Below are positions 62,418 to 64,000 of a DNA stretch of 64,000 nucleotides, in pieces (within the stretch, counting starts at the first letter, position 1; each line of letters begins with the position of its first letter). The stretch is taken from assembly GCA_964415675.1 (NCBI GenBank), contig CAYQBG010000012.1:1-64000 (forward strand), read 5' to 3'. Origin of the DNA: UBA5336 sp964415675. GTDB lineage: Bacteria; Pseudomonadota; Alphaproteobacteria; Caulobacterales; Hyphomonadaceae. Below the pieces are notes generated by a model, which saw only the letters and a program-made list of their open reading frames with translations, had not been told where the DNA came from and made no database searches. The position numbers were made by a program, and so were the translations under genes.

Positions 62418-64000
62418 ATGAGCATCCGCATCGCGATCAACCACCGCACAAATTACACATACGACCGCAAAATCACCCTGGGACCGCAGGTGATCCGCCT
62501 GCGCCCGGCTCCGCATACGCGCACACCGATCGTCTCCTACAGCCAGAAAGTCTCCCCAGCCCGCCACTTCATGAACTGGCAGCAGGATCCCTTCGGCAAC
62601 TATCAGGCGCGCGCCGTGTTCGATCAGAAGACAGATCATTTCGACGTCGAGATCGATCTTGTGGCCGACATGATCGCCATCAATCCCTTCGACTTCTTCC
62701 TCGATGAGAATGTCTTCTACGCGCCGTTCAGTTACACTCCGGAACTGCGCGCCGACCTCGCGCCCTATCTCGCCGAAGACGCAGGTGGCGAGACCTATGC
62801 CGCCATGGCGCAGGACGCTTCGGCGCTGTGGGCGGGTGGTGAGCGGTCCGACCTCCAGACCATCGATTTCCTGGTCGAGCTGAACCAGCGCGTGCAGTCG
62901 CGCGTCGGCTACATCGTGCGCATGGAGCCCGGTGTCCAGACGCCAGAGGAGACGCTGACCCTAAAGAAAGGATCCTGCCGCGACAGTGCCTGGCTGCTCG
63001 TCAACCTGCTCCGCCATGTCGGTGTCGCGGCGCGTTTCGTCTCCGGATACCTGGTCCAGCTTGCCCCCGATGAGCGCCATGAAGGCGAGGCCTCGGGACC
63101 GGAAGTGGATTTCACCGACCTGCACGCCTGGGCGGAGGCGTTCATTCCCGGCGCGGGCTGGATCGGGCTTGACGCGACCTCAGGCCTGTTTGCCAGCGAA
63201 GGCCACATCCCGCTCGCCGCCACGCCGACACCGGGATCGGCCGCGCCGATCTCGGGCGGGCTTGAGCCTTGCGAGGTCAGCTTCGACTTCGACATGTCGG
63301 TGCGCCGGCTCCAGGAGCCCGCCCGCATCACTCGGCCCTTTACCGGGGTCCAATGGGACGCGGTCAACCGGGCAGGCGAGGCCGTGGAAGACCTGCTGAG
63401 CGCAGGGGACGTGCGCCTCACCATGGGCGGGGAACCGACCTTCATCGCCAGCACCGATCGCGATGCCGAGGAGTGGACCATCGCCGCGGTGGGCCCGAAC
63501 AAGCGGGACTATGCCGACCGGCTCGCCCGTCGCCTGCTTGAGCGGTTCGCGCCTGGCGGCGTGCTGACCCACGGCCAGGGCAAATGGTATCCGGGCGAAC
63601 CCTTGCCGCGATGGGCCTATGGCATTGTCTGGCGCACCGATGGCGAGCCGATCTGGCGCAACCCTGACCTGATCGCGCGCGAAACGCCCGACGCGAAAGG
63701 CTCTATTGACGATGCCGGCAAGCTCGCACGCAACCTTGCCGAAACGCTCGGTGTCGACACCGCCTATGCGCAGCCGCTTTACGAAGACCCAGCCGAGCAC
63801 CTCCTGCGCGAGGCTGGCCTGCCGGAGAACCTGACGCCCGGCGACAACAAGCTCGATGACCCCATCGAGCGGGCGCGAATGGCGCGCATTTTCGACCAAG
63901 GTCTGAGCCGTCCCGCGGGTTTCGTCCTGCCCCTGCAGGCCGCACAAGCCGACGCAACCTCCGGGCGGACGGTGCGCTGGATGTCGGAAATCTGGAAAAC
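62418..64000 (+). CDS. transglutaminase-like/DUF2126 protein (partial, runs off window)
   Basis: The first 527 residues of a larger gene still open at the window edge. It begins SIRIAINHRTNYTYDRKITLG, the bacterial transglutaminase N-terminal domain. The core has the catalytic triad Cys187 in KKGSCRDSAWLL, His236 in DLHAWAEAF and Asp252 in WIGLDATSG. From about residue 330 the sequence matches DUF2126: LTMGGEPTFIASTDRDAEEW, then GQGKWYPGEPLPRWAYGI. Family members reach ~1,100 residues, so roughly half is missing. Such proteins can make or break isopeptide or amide bonds. No strong ribosome binding site is seen before the ATG. It is divergent from the ATP-grasp gene. Confidence 0.93.
   Translation, partial: MSIRIAINHRTNYTYDRKITLGPQVIRLRPAPHTRTPIVSYSQKVSPARHFMNWQQDPFGNYQARAVFDQKTDHFDVEIDLVADMIAINPFDFFLDENVFYAPFSYTPELRADLAPYLAEDAGGETYAAMAQDASALWAGGERSDLQTIDFLVELNQRVQSRVGYIVRMEPGVQTPEETLTLKKGSCRDSAWLLVNLLRHVGVAARFVSGYLVQLAPDERHEGEASGPEVDFTDLHAWAEAFIPGAGWIGLDATSGLFASEGHIPLAATPTPGSAAPISGGLEPCEVSFDFDMSVRRLQEPARITRPFTGVQWDAVNRAGEAVEDLLSAGDVRLTMGGEPTFIASTDRDAEEWTIAAVGPNKRDYADRLARRLLERFAPGGVLTHGQGKWYPGEPLPRWAYGIVWRTDGEPIWRNPDLIARETPDAKGSIDDAGKLARNLAETLGVDTAYAQPLYEDPAEHLLREAGLPENLTPGDNKLDDPIERARMARIFDQGLSRPAGFVLPLQAAQADATSGRTVRWMSEIWK

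Overview
The window is GC-rich, densely coded chromosomal DNA from an alphaproteobacterium. The best guess is the Caulobacterales/Maricaulales/Hyphomonadales side of the class; no species is claimed. Reasons: a core cluster ddl-ftsQ-ftsA-ftsZ-lpxC-bamD-recN-ligA; an F1 ATP synthase operon atpH-A-G-D-C; a CtrA-like box with two GANTC (CcrM-type) sites in the ftsA-ftsZ gap; tandem PilZ and GGDEF-EAL proteins; and an Anbu proteasome locus. No rRNA, tRNA, CRISPR array, insertion sequence or prophage was seen.

Layout. 1-8.4 kb: GYF-domain protein, CaiD-like crotonase, tandem PilZ protein, GMC oxidoreductase, membrane protein, methyltransferase, orphan histidine kinase, RluA-type pseudouridine synthase and a lipoprotein asparaginase. 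8.5-16 kb: valS (with an AT-richer insert), VOC protein, PBP1A-type synthase and an AT-richer orphan membrane protein. 16-31.6 kb: YejF-like ABC ATPase, iron alcohol dehydrogenase, photolyase, RidA, GDPD, a FemAB-like acyltransferase, HIT, TPR protein, EVE protein, hotdog protein, HDAC-like deacetylase, OmpW, SMP-30, PrmA, a pair of tiny overlapping reading frames and an Xaa-Pro aminopeptidase.

31.6-50.4 kb, almost all minus strand: read 5' to 3' it runs priA, atpHAGDC, ddl, ftsQ, ftsA, ftsZ, lpxC, (XRE regulator on the plus strand), bamD, recN, ligA. It couples energy production, cell division, lipid A and outer-membrane assembly, and DNA repair. The atpD frame carries an unusual 148-residue N-terminal extension with two CxxC pairs. 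It begins 20 bases after atpG, and a strong internal ribosome binding site precedes the ordinary AtpD start.

50.6-58.9 kb: GGDEF-EAL protein, EamA transporter, polysaccharide flippase, YciB/IspZ, Nudix hydrolase, MarR regulator with a lysine-rich tail, dodecin, SnoaL-like protein, GNAT and accA. 59-64 kb: a locus pairing an Anbu-type proteasome-like peptidase, an alpha-E protein and a circularly permuted ATP-grasp enzyme with a divergently transcribed transglutaminase/DUF2126 protein that runs off the window end. It is probably a peptide-conjugation and peptide-cleavage system with unknown substrate.

The most interesting items are the AtpD fusion or extension, the Anbu/ATP-grasp/transglutaminase locus, the ftsZ control region, the ValS insertion, the altered PriA zinc site and the orphan AT-richer membrane protein.
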